From contig JAHBMJ010002221.1 in assembly GCA_018398765.1 (NCBI GenBank), positions 1 to 21,227 of the forward strand: a stretch of 21,227 bases of DNA, given 5' to 3'. The DNA is from Chromera velia. Its lineage: Eukaryota > Sar > Chromeraceae. Position numbers and translations under genes: made by a program. Positions 1 to 9,077 of the stretch are shown here, piece after piece; within the stretch, counting starts at the first letter, position 1, and each line of letters starts with the position of its first letter. The notes beneath the pieces were generated by a model. The model did not search any database. It was not told the origin of the DNA and worked only from the letters and a program-made list of their open reading frames with translations.

Positions 1-28
1 TCTCTTTGTCTTCTATATACCCTTGCAG

Positions 29-186
29 GCATTGAGACTCTAAATGACAGACTTCTTTCTGTCGATTCACCTTTTTCTGTGCCCCGTTGGCTGGTTTGGT
101 TTCCTCGCAGCCTTGGGGGCTCTGACAACGCAATCGACCGTCTTGTGAGTCTGGTCTTCCACACAGGAGATCCAATCTTGCTTTGA
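29..186 (+). CDS. possible 3'-terminal exon of an upstream gene (partial, unrecognised)
   Basis: A pyrimidine-rich stretch ending in TTGCAG (23-28) looks like a splice acceptor. From base 29 (two bases completing a codon, then ATT at 31) a frame stays open for 51 codons to TGA at 184-186. The peptide is ordinary in composition, with a Trp/Pro/Arg patch (SVPRWLVWFPRSLGG) and a hydrophobic end (LVSLVFHTGDPILL). No family is recognised. An open run of this length after an acceptor can occur by chance, and a GTGAGT lies inside it at 144-149. If real, the gene lies mostly to the left of the window and ends about 260 bp before the next start codon, on the same strand. Confidence 0.3.
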
Positions 187-444
187 GGAAGAAAAAAAGG
201 CGCAGCCTCTTTAATTATCATACAGAGACAGATCGCGTCCTGTTTCGAGCCAGTGAATTTCTGTCCTCTGTCTTTCCGTAGTGGTCGACAACTTCGTTCG
301 CTCTGCACAAATCTTCAGCCAAGGCGCTTTCGCAGAGTCAGAGTGGTAAGTCATTCACGCAAGCTCTGTCCCTCTTTGACTGGCCTGAGCGGCATTCAAG
401 CTTTGTTGGTTCAGATCTATGTATAGTTCCTTTTCACTCTGAAG
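187..444 (+). other. 5' flank of the CBM20/Cys-repeat gene, possible 5'-UTR intron
   Basis: No gene is seen here. A GTAAGT at about 345-350 and a pyrimidine-led TTCAG near 410-414 could bound a short intron in the 5' untranslated region, which would place the ATG at 445 about 30 bases into the next exon. No TATA-like element or other promoter motif stands out. Confidence 0.2.
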
Positions 445-2589
445 ATGGCAGCGTTTGTTCTCCCGACTGCCCCTTCTTCCTTTGTGCAGCTGCGTAGACG
501 GGTGTGTCGGAGTGTCTCTACTTTCATCGATCGTTTGTGGAGTGAAGGCGAAGGCGTTAGTCGATCTGCACATTTCGGCACAATGAAGGGAGGAATTGCC
601 TTTGTCGCGTTTTGCCCCGAGGTGCGAGAGAATCAACGCGTTATTGTTGTGGGAGACTGTCCTGAGTTGGGAGGGTGGGAGCTGGGTGGTGCGGTGTGTA
701 TGAGACCTGCACCGTGTGGGCGTCCGTGGTGGGTGTTGAGTGAGGTGGAGGTGAATCTGTCAGGGTGCACGATGGGTGCCTCTGGAGGTTTAGCGGGTGG
801 TGTGGAGACAGAGAGGGAGGTTGAGAGGGTGAAAGTGTCAGAATTGAAGTTTCGACTGGTTGCGATTCCGAACGCTGGCGATGTAGCTCAACTGCCGGAT
901 TCCCATAAGTTCGTGTGTCTTGAGCCGCTGAGGGGGGGAGACTTCCGCATTGTGCGTTTCGTTGGTGCCCCTCCTCCTGCTGACTGCTCTTCGGCGGGAG
1001 AGAGGGGTGACAATACAATCCGTGTCGGTGAAGGAGGGGGAGGAGAGCAGCAGCAGCAGAGGTCAGAGGTGGTTGGGATTGCAGTGGAATGGGGAGTCCC
1101 TGAGAGTGTGCAGCTCGCACTGCTCCCTCGTTCCACGAACGCACAGTCGGAACATTCACAGAGAGAAACTGTCAATGAGCACAGTTGTCTGTCTGTCCCT
1201 CAGTCAGAGAGTGCGTGCGTGACTTCTTCAGATGGGGTCGGAGAGGGGGAGTCAGAAATGTTCGGAAGCACCGATGACACCTTAGCCGTCTCTGTTTCCT
1301 CTTCTCAGTCAGCTGTTGAGGTCAGAGGGTGCGACAGTCAGAGGGGAATGGGTGGGGGCGACTACAGGGGGGGAGAGTCAGGGAGACAGAACCAGCGGGA
1401 GAAGGAGAGTGAGAAGAATTCGGATTGTTCCGAGACAGTCGCTGATATTGTGACTGACAACAGAATCCTTCCCTCCCACCTTTCGTCCTCCACCCATCTG
1501 TCTTCCCATGACTGTACCCTCACTCAGAGACAACAAGAAGAGGGGCAGCAGACGAGGGGGCTTCCCTTGAAGCGTCGTCGGTCTGAGATTGCCGTCTCTC
1601 AGGTCGAGGCTGACGTGTGCGATGGTGTGTCTGGCTGTTGTTCTCACAGAAGGGATATTGCTTCGCGGGGGGGGGGGAGGGATGGGGTTTGCTTGCGGGA
1701 AGAGAAGCAGCGTCGGTTGAGTGTGTCTGTAACAGCTTCGGACTCTGCCCCTCTCTCTTCCAAAGCTGAGGGAGCGAGGGGGGGGGCGATTGCTGGAGAG
1801 AAAGAGGTCGTCTGTGAGAATCGTCGTTGGGGGGGCAGAGAAGGGGAAGAGGTGAAGAGGAACCGCCATGGGCAGATCGTCTGCTTGCATGGGCGGGTTC
1901 GCTCGCAGTGCAAGGAGTGCGGAGGGCGGAGCATTTGTGAGCATGGCCGCATCCGCTCTCGGTGCAAGGAGTGCGGAGGGGGGGGCATTTGTGAGCACGG
2001 TCGCATCCGCTCTCGGTGCAAGGAGTGTGGAGGTAGTGGCATTTGTGAGCACGGCCGGAAGCGCTCGCAGTGCAAGGAGTGTGGAGGGAAGAGTATTTGT
2101 GAGCACGGTAGACGGCGCTCGCAGTGCAAGGAGTGCGGCGGGAGCAGCTTCTGCGAGCACGGCCGACGGCGCTCTCTGTGCAAGGAGTGTGGAGGGAAGA
2201 GTATTTGTGAGCACGGCCGTCATCGTAGTCAATGCAAAGAGTGCGGAGGGGCGAACATCTGTGAGCACGGCCGGCAGCGGTGCAAGTGCAAGGAGTGTGG
2301 AGGAAAGAGTATCTGTGAGCACGGTCGGGAGCGCTACTCCTGCAAGGAGTGTGGAGGAAAGAGTATTTGTGAGCACGGCCGGAAGCGCCCTCAGTGCAAG
2401 GAGTGCGGAGGGGCGAGCATCTGTGAGCACGGCCGCGTGCGGAACAAGTGCAAGGCGTGTGGAGGAAAGAGTATCTGTGAGCACGGCCGGTATCGCTACT
2501 ACTGCAAAGAGTGTGGAGGGAATGGAATCTGTGCCCACAAGAAGGAACGGCGATATTGTCGCGAGTGCAATGCACATCCTGCTTCGTGA
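445..2589 (+). CDS. CBM20 starch-binding domain protein with 13 tandem Cys/His (C-x-H-x6-C-x2-C) repeats
   Basis: Single uninterrupted frame of 714 residues. Residues about 50-172 read as a CBM20 carbohydrate-binding module: a first strand (IAFVAF), then VIVVGDCPELGGWEL with the hallmark Gly-x-x-x-Glu-Leu-Gly-x-Trp pattern (W78), tryptophans at 95-96, and ELKFRLV matching the usual EYKF strand. A Gly/Glu-rich insert (about 105-131) lengthens the module. Residues about 180-470 are low-complexity, rich in Ser, Glu, Gln and Gly, with one basic patch (LKRRRSE, a possible nuclear signal). Residues 478-711 are 13 units of 18 residues with consensus SICEHGRxRSxCKECGGK; the last (GICAHKKERRYCRECNAH) is degenerate. 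Each unit supplies C, H, C, C, which fits one zinc site. Family knowledge: CBM20 binds starch or glycogen. Binding by this protein and the role of the repeats are inferred. Start at 445 (AAGATGG); M47 (base 583), just before the CBM20, is an alternative. A paralogue may lie beyond the right edge (see repeat copy B). Confidence 0.8.
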   Translation: MAAFVLPTAPSSFVQLRRRVCRSVSTFIDRLWSEGEGVSRSAHFGTMKGGIAFVAFCPEVRENQRVIVVGDCPELGGWELGGAVCMRPAPCGRPWWVLSEVEVNLSGCTMGASGGLAGGVETEREVERVKVSELKFRLVAIPNAGDVAQLPDSHKFVCLEPLRGGDFRIVRFVGAPPPADCSSAGERGDNTIRVGEGGGGEQQQQRSEVVGIAVEWGVPESVQLALLPRSTNAQSEHSQRETVNEHSCLSVPQSESACVTSSDGVGEGESEMFGSTDDTLAVSVSSSQSAVEVRGCDSQRGMGGGDYRGGESGRQNQREKESEKNSDCSETVADIVTDNRILPSHLSSSTHLSSHDCTLTQRQQEEGQQTRGLPLKRRRSEIAVSQVEADVCDGVSGCCSHRRDIASRGGGRDGVCLREEKQRRLSVSVTASDSAPLSSKAEGARGGAIAGEKEVVCENRRWGGREGEEVKRNRHGQIVCLHGRVRSQCKECGGRSICEHGRIRSRCKECGGGGICEHGRIRSRCKECGGSGICEHGRKRSQCKECGGKSICEHGRRRSQCKECGGSSFCEHGRRRSLCKECGGKSICEHGRHRSQCKECGGANICEHGRQRCKCKECGGKSICEHGRERYSCKECGGKSICEHGRKRPQCKECGGASICEHGRVRNKCKACGGKSICEHGRYRYYCKECGGNGICAHKKERRYCRECNAHPAS
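1876..2577 (+). repeat. 54-bp in-frame tandem repeat array (13 units) encoding Cys/His units
   Basis: Thirteen consecutive 54-bp units code for the 18-residue C-x-H-x6-C-x2-C motif. Variation is concentrated at the residue between the two Arg of GRxR and at the two or three before CKEC, while Cys and His are kept in all units (the first is CLH, the last CAH). Many units differ at synonymous sites (GGAGGG, GGAGGA, GGCGGG), so the array is not a fresh expansion. Its periodicity leaves long open frames on the opposite strand, which are artefacts. Confidence 0.9.
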
Positions 2590-2639
2590 TTTCTCCCTAC
2601 GCATATTTTCTCATCCTGCATCCCCGCAGCATGTCTTCT

Positions 2640-3345
2640 CTGGCAACAGTCTCTTTCCACTGTCATTCATCTTTCTCTGTATGCTCTGCCTATCTGTGTA
2701 CAAGCTCTGGGTGGATGTTTGCGTTGGTGGTCTTTCGATCGGTAGAGACTTTTTGTATGGTGCATGCGGAGAGGCGTGTTGTGATGCCGCCACCTAGAGG
2801 GAACTCCATGAATGAAAAAAGATTTGAGAATCGCTCTTTGGAATGGAATGGGAGGGGAGGGGAGGTTGCAGAATCGATTTCATGCGTCCATACACAATTA
2901 AGTGGCAGTCCTCGTAGTGACGGGTACCCATGCACAAAGAAGCTCAACGCATGTGTCTGTCTTCGACCTCATACGTGACGAAGCCTCGCATGACTGTCGT
3001 GCAGGTTCACGACCGACTGCAGGGAAGGTTTTGCTCCATCGCTCACGTGCGTGGTTGTGGTAGGCAGGGACAGAGTCTTTTCTTTTTGTAATGGTGGGCC
3101 TGAGTTTGGTTTTGTTTTCAGACCGGGGGATGCAGTCTTCCCTCTTTTTCGCTCGTTCGTCCACATTTCATTTCCGGCTCCGTAACAACAATCAAGATAG
3201 AGCACTGGACAAAAAAAAGTTTGAGGAAAGGGGGAAAGAGGCAGTGAGGTACTGTCGTACCTTCACAAGGACAGTGTAAATATTCGCCCAGAAGTTCACG
3301 TGAATTAAGTCTCGGTGGCAATTAAGTCATAAGGAGAGACTGTAT
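2640..3345 (+). repeat. inverted repeat copy A, in the 3' flank of the CBM20 gene
   Basis: This non-coding stretch begins about 50 bp after the stop of the CBM20 gene. It aligns by eye, in the opposite orientation and in the same order, with 20465-21115. Anchors: GAAGCCTCGCATGA at 2980-2993 (reverse of 20776-20789); AAGTGGCAGTCC at 2900-2911 (20857-20868); TAAATATT(C/T)GC(C/T)CAGAAG at 3277-3294 (20513-20530); AAGTCTCG at 3307-3314 (20498-20505); AAGGAGAGA at 3331-3339 (20473-20481). The last two anchors lie 33 bp end to end in both copies. Between anchors many substitutions and indels are visible. No long open frame is shared, so a duplicated UTR or flank, or an old mobile element, is more likely than a coding repeat. 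Confidence 0.75.
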
Positions 3346-4240
3346 GCACAGATGCCATTGAGGCTGGGAGGCGGGAGGGTCTTGTGGCGGGACGCTACAA
3401 CAGAGAAAGAAGCAGGTAAGGACGCTTTTTTCGTCCACTCTGAGACTTACGTCTTTCTCCTGAAGTTTTTAGACGGCGAAGAGCAGGGAGGTGCATACAG
3501 ATGCTTGGAGGCATGGGGAAGGAAGAGAGTGGATTCGTGTTGGATCGATCGAAGGGGGTGGCGAAAATTCATTTTTGCTCGTCGATCAAATGCCGACTGC
3601 ACGTTCTGGCAGTGGTCACTTCATGCTTTCTTTTGTTGCACCAGTTTACCTTCTTTGAGGTACCCTGCCTTCTTTCCTTTTTCCTATTTGCCTGCCTGCA
3701 TTTCCGTCTTCGTCTCTCTTTGATTGTTTTTGTAACGGCTCCCGCAGTATTGATGGATGACATTTTCTCTGCTGTTCTCTTTCCTTTCGGTTCCCCTTTC
3801 TCGCCCCCTGATTCGTTCGTCAACTTGTTTAATTCAGTCTCCCCCCCTTGCCACCCATATCTTCCTCCGCCATTGCATATATGCAATGCTCACTTCCCTT
3901 TCCACGTCTTCGCTTTTTGTCACGGTAGTTCTTCCCCGTCTCGATTGTTTGTTTGCAGACAACAGGTGATCTGTCCCTTAATTCTTTCACCTTTGCTTCC
4001 CTCCATAGTCTTGTTGATTTCCCCCCCCCTCTATCCCTTCTACTTTATCAGTCTCTCCTTTCCATCCATCTCTAGATCCATCTTTCCACTCTGGCTTTGA
4101 CTACCTCTTTTTCTAACAGCTTACATGTCTTGTTTCATCGGTTGGGCAGTCACGGTAGCGCGCGCGCGTGTGTTCGTGCATGTGTGTTTGTGTATGAATG
4201 TTAATTGCACGATTTTGGCCGGGGAAGGCTAGAAGAGAGC
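3346..4240. other. pyrimidine-rich intergenic stretch, no gene seen
   Basis: From about 3640 to 4130 the + strand is dominated by T and C (many CTTTC, TTCCC and CCTTT runs). Open frames here are Phe/Ser/Leu/Pro-rich products of that composition and are not supported as genes. A short CG/TG alternating stretch lies at about 4157-4175. Confidence 0.5.
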
Positions 4241-4990
4241 GGGGTTTAGAAGACAAAAAACGGATAAAACTCATAGAAACATGTGTTCATGAATCATAAT
4301 ATTGTTTTTGTCATTGCATTGAGCCTGCAATGTCAAAATCATGCGGCGCTGCGGCGGGCACTCGAGTGGGCTGCGGGCACTAAGGTGCTATCACTCTTAT
4401 ACAACAGTGACATTAATATAGATCGGGTATTAGATCCTAACGCATCCTGTATAGCGTAGATCTAGGCGTGGAATCCGTGGATCCTATAATATCCTATATA
4501 ACATAGATAATAGTATAATTAAAATGTATTAAAATGTAATAGCTGGATACGGAACTAGATTGTAGATTTTTAATTAAGTTTCAAAATTGAATTTGTAGTC
4601 TAGATTAGTCTAGATATATATAGAAAATGTTTTGTATATTGTTATACATAACCTTAGTAGTACATAGGACTAGAATCATTATTTTGTTTTCAGTTTTTAT
4701 TGCTGGTACATGCACGTAGAGTTATACGTCAATGGAGCACGGGGAGTCTTAAAACCTAGCTTAAAACTTGAATATACAATCTTATCCTATCCTATCATCC
4801 CAACAAAAATTATTTGTATCTAGATTTGTATCACAATTAAAGTTGAATTAAACGCTAGCCTACGTTATAACCTAGACGCTAGCACAAACGATGAATGTAG
4901 CGAATGTGTACCTAGATACTATTTAGATTTAAAGTTTTATAATGGTGCTTCACTGCATGTTGATTCATTGCTGAACCAGCTTGATGAATG
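4241..4990. other. A+T-rich island 1
   Basis: Base composition changes sharply. The stretch is clearly A+T-rich, with recurrent CTAG, TAGAT and ATCCTA words, and stops in all frames. It resembles the second A+T-rich island (19711-20460) in character, although I could not align the two. Candidates are a decayed mobile element, an organelle-derived insertion, or a matrix-attachment-like region. Nothing coding is seen. Confidence 0.5.
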
Positions 4991-5365
4991 CAATTTTATG
5001 TAACCAACCCCTGGCCTAGCTGCACCCTCTCCTCATGCAGATCTTCATAGCGCCCAAATCGCGGACCGAACAACCTAAAAGCCGGCCACGAGGCACGCCT
5101 GAATTGCAGCCTCAGTAAAGCTCCCTTCCCAAGCGACAAGCGAACCCCCCATCTCCCGATGCACACGCTCGATGCATGGAATGTCCCCAAAAGGTCAAGT
5201 AAGCAAGCCATGAATTCGACGTACCGAAGTAAATAAAATTACTCAATTGACGGCCATACACACACGGGCCGACATTGAGAAAATCTCCCTTGATCGATCG
5301 ATCAATCGACCGACCCAAAATACATGCACCCCAACCCTCTGCCCCGAATCACCAGGCCCTCACTC

Positions 5366-5436
<71 letters not shown>

Positions 5437-7666
5437 GCAGACAATACATGCATCCATGGACGGATGGATGGATACAGCTGGTCATCATGGACGAAACAAA
5501 AATGCAACAATCAACAACACGAAAGCAAAGAATTAAGGAAGCGATCATGCACTCACGCACGCTAGATGTCGGACGGGGGCGAGATGAGATGAAGCCGTGG
5601 GTTCTCTCTTCATTCATTCACTGGGTGCTCCAGTTTGATAGCAATTGTAATGCAGGAACAGTCAGCATGGGTGGGTCTCTGTCATCTCGATCTGCCTGCT
5701 GCGTCGACCATCCTCCCTTCACTTGTCTTTCTGTTCGTTCATCCCCTGACAGGACCTTCCTCCCTTCCCGGCCTGGCTACGCCGGAAAAATTCTGCTCTC
5801 TCTCTTCTATCTCTCCGGCCGTCTATAGACCCTTCCACGTTGCAAGCCGTTTCCCTTCCTCGTCAAAGGACGGCGATTTCATTCGGACAGGCGGAGAGAG
5901 TGAGTGACCAGGAGGGAGCACACTCAAGAAAGTCCGGAAGAGGAAAATAAAAAGAACGCTGAGTTCAATTCTCCCCTCCTCTCTCCTAAGGAAGAGGGAA
6001 ACACAAAGAAAGGAATCATTAATGCACGGTAGTTTTCTCTCTCCTCTATTTGACATTCACAGCTCAGTAAGCCCGGGTCCCCCCCGACCTTGCTTCTTCC
6101 TTTCCTTCCCTTTCGAAGTCTTCATTCAGAGTCTCTCTTTCTTCTCTTCTCTTCTCCACTTGACCTGACCTGACCCCCACCACAGTTGAGGCAGAGGGAC
6201 AGGAAGCCCGCAACAGCCCCCTCCCCTATCCGCCTGACTGAAAGACAAAGACGGACAGACACATGCACGCACAGGAAGGCAGGCAGAAGCGGGCGCACCC
6301 CACACCCCTCCATGCACCCACTCTGCCCTTCTTCTGAGAGGTCTGCATGTCTCTCCAATCCCTCCCTCCCTCCTTTTTTGCAAACACTCGTGCTGCAGAC
6401 ATGCATGCAGTCATCGACACCCGTCGATTCTTCCGGCAGCTGTTACATGTCTGAGGAAGGTTCTTGCTCCCCTGAGCACGCGGGGCAAGACGCGGAAACC
6501 CCCTCGTGGTTCGTTCGTATTTCCTCCCAACATCTGAGACGAGACACGCGCGCGCTCGAGAGAACGAGAACGATTGCGCGCATGACGGAAGAAGGCGACC
6601 TAAAACAAGGTCTCTTGGATCTTTTGTGTGGAAGGAGCAACGAGAAAAAGGACTTCTTCTGCCACCCATTCTGGGGGTTTTATTGCACTGTATTGAGTGC
6701 TCCCCCGACACTCAGGGTCTCATAAGGAGGTCACAAAACGGGGGACGGAAGTGCAGAACAGACGAAACTGAAGAGTTTTAAGCAGTCAGGCAGACAGGCG
6801 AACAGAGAGAGCGGAAGAATAAAAACAACCAAAGAAAGGTGACACAGACAAAGACAAAGGAAGGCTCCAGATGCCCTTCATAATTCACCCTCAGGGCACC
6901 TTGTCTGCTCCCTTTCCTCCCTGCTCTCTGTTCTCCCTCCCGTCCTATCGGTATTCCGTCGAAAATTCGAGTCCTCTCTACCCCTCGGTTTCTTTGTTTG
7001 CCCGACAGACGAAGGCAATCCATATCCCTCTCCCCTTCCACTCTTCCCGCTTTCCAGAGAGACTGAAGATCCATTGCAAATAAAAAAAAATAAACAGCGC
7101 TATGCGAAAAGGAGGAACGAAAAAGCGCGGGAAGAAGAAAAAAAAAACGCAGAACAGGCAAGTTGGCGGTTTGACATTCTGGCGGGTCGCCTAGAGAGAA
7201 CGACAGAAAGAACAGCGGTTTAAAAAACGAAGGCGAAATAATCACAGAAAACAAATACAAAGGGGAAGCCAGAGAGAAGCAGTTGTTCACTGGAGTGAGA
7301 AGAAAGAGGGAGATCAAGATCTCTCTCTCACGCGACACGTGGGGATGCCATAATTACCCTCTTCACCCATACTTGTCACCCGGCATCCTACCACAGGCAT
7401 AGTAGGATTACTTTGAGGAATCGTCCCTTGCTCAGACGAAAAAGAGCAGAGAGAGACAAACAGACAGAGAGACCAAGAGAACCAACCCGGCTTGTTTGTT
7501 TCCCACACATAGGTACACCCATCCGCCGCCCGTCCCATGCATGAATGAATTTGAAAGCTCCCTTTGTACACTTGTTCACTTATTCACTCATCGATTCAGC
7601 AGATGCACACGCATTCACTATACAGGCAAGCGAGTAATCTGACAAACGTCAGAAGAAGAGCATGTG
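4991..7666. other. intergenic region downstream of the kinase gene, no supported gene
   Basis: This stretch lies between A+T-rich island 1 and the kinase stop codon. It contains a CA microsatellite, GATCGATC repeats (about 5290-5310), purine/pyrimidine-rich tracts and scattered CATGCA words. Open frames at 4996-5211 (-) and 6186-6725 (+) are short, have no family resemblance, and the second lacks an ATG at its 5' end. The 3' untranslated region of the kinase should lie just left of 7667, but no clear polyadenylation signal was identified. Confidence 0.4.
5367..5438. repeat. (AC)n dinucleotide microsatellite
   Basis: Long AC repeat with small interruptions (AAACACAT at about 5397-5404) and a trailing ACGCACGC. 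It is intergenic. Confidence 0.95.
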
Positions 7667-8085
7667 CTAGCGATTTCCCTCCCCACCCCCCCCTCCCGGA
7701 TTTGAGTTTGGACCCCCCCCCACGGCCCCGGGCCGCATCGCTAAAGGCGGAGGCATCGAGTACGGTTTCTGAATACAGGAACCCGATTTTCCTGGACTCC
7801 CCCCATCCCCCCCCTTTCCTGCCGGGGGCGACACAGGCTTCGATACAGCGTTGCCCCCCGCCCCCGAATTGGCGGAAACGTCCCTTTCCGCAACCCCGGG
7901 GCTCTTCAACCTAGAAGGGCTGGAGCCTTTGGATGACGCTGTTGCCTCTCCACGGAGACGGACCGACAAGGGTGGAGCGAAAGGTTTGTCGTCAGAGAGG
8001 CCGAGGGTGAGGGCCTCCGCCCTCTGTCTGTGAGGGAGCCGCAGAGACGCACGGGCCTCCCAGGGCGGCTTCTCTAATTGCGCGT
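7667..8085 (-). other. probable last exon of the kinase gene (C-terminal tail)
   Basis: On the - strand, the acceptor GTTCTTGCAG precedes two bases (AC) that complete the codon left by the exon 4 end, giving Asp. The frame then stays open for 138 codons to TAG at 7669-7667. The first 60 residues have a natural mix ([20 protein letters not shown]); the rest is Gly/Pro/Ser-rich. An opposite-strand frame is also open here, but it requires frame changes at poly-C runs. Two other - strand acceptors, ending near 8887 and 8831 in the same phase, would give very short tails and are the main alternatives. Confidence 0.6.
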
Positions 8086-8478
8086 CTGCAAGAACGCAGT
8101 CAGGCGGTAGATCATCAAGTCAGGGAGCAAGAAGGAATATCAGGGCGTGGAGAATCAAGATGTATTAACACCCAATAAATATTTGCCTCATATGTCAACT
8201 CCTCTGTAGCAGGCATGAAGGAATACAGTTTGCACCATGAAAGAAGACTACCTACACTCCGTGAGTGAGTGATGACGATCAGTCCAATTTTCCGACTTCA
8301 GACAAAGCACACGCACGTGAATGCATGAAAGGAGTTCAGACACAAGACAGAAAAGAAAAAGGTGGGAAAGAAGAAGACAGTCCAAAGTTCCATCCAGTCC
8401 GCAAATATTTCTCTCGATGCCAATGTTTGATGCAGAGGCGCGCGCAGACACACGAACCCACCCACCCCCACACACACG

Positions 8479-8521
<43 letters not shown>

Positions 8522-8564
8522 ACACACACACACACACACGCGCGCGCGCACACACACACGCACG

Positions 8565-8609
<45 letters not shown>

Positions 8610-9034
8610 AGGAGGGGGGGAGAGAGAGAGAGAGAGAGAGAGGTATGTAAAAAGGGGATTCAAGGTTGAATGAAGTGACACGACAAGTCGTCACTCACGT
8701 AGAATCCAAAGCACTCTTCCGTCCATCAGACTCCTGACGACTCACACATCCCCCATTTCATTCAGCGCGCTCCCCCCCGGCCCGCATTCTATCGAAACAG
8801 TGACTGACTCTCGCACCCACCCACAGACTGCACATCTGGTTTCTTCCCCTCCTCTTCTTCATGAACACAACAGACAGGCACACTGACTGACTGCTTGACA
8901 GACAGACAGACTATATGTTTCTTCTTCTCCCTTCTTTTCTTCATGAACACAATAGACAAAAAGAAAGAAAGCAACAAAGACAAAAGACCATCACGACAAC
9001 TCAGACAAAGTGGGCAGGGGGTCCGAAAGGAGAG

Positions 9035-9077
<43 letters not shown>

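Noticed and set aside
1378-2604. Long - strand frames (up to 408 codons) opposite the Cys/His repeats
   Set aside because: They follow the 54-bp periodicity of the real + strand gene in three - strand frames and give Ala/Leu/Thr- or Cys/His-rich nonsense repeats with no family match.
4996-5211. 71-codon - strand frame starting MACLLDLLG
   Set aside because: It has an ATG and ordinary composition but is short, with no homology, no splice support and an overlapping open frame. It cannot be told from chance.
6186-6725. 179-codon + strand frame
   Set aside because: Its 5' end is TTG and not ATG, the first half is a low-complexity Arg/Ser/Pro mix, other frames are also open, and no family is recognised. 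One acceptor-like CTGCAG near 6400 is not enough.
5367-8643. CRISPR-like or telomere-like interpretation of the repeat tracts
   Set aside because: The repeats are simple di- and tetranucleotide microsatellites without spacers, in a nuclear genome with introns.
8248-8694. Frames of Thr-His or Cys-Val repeats on both strands
   Set aside because: Direct translation of the CA/GT microsatellite.
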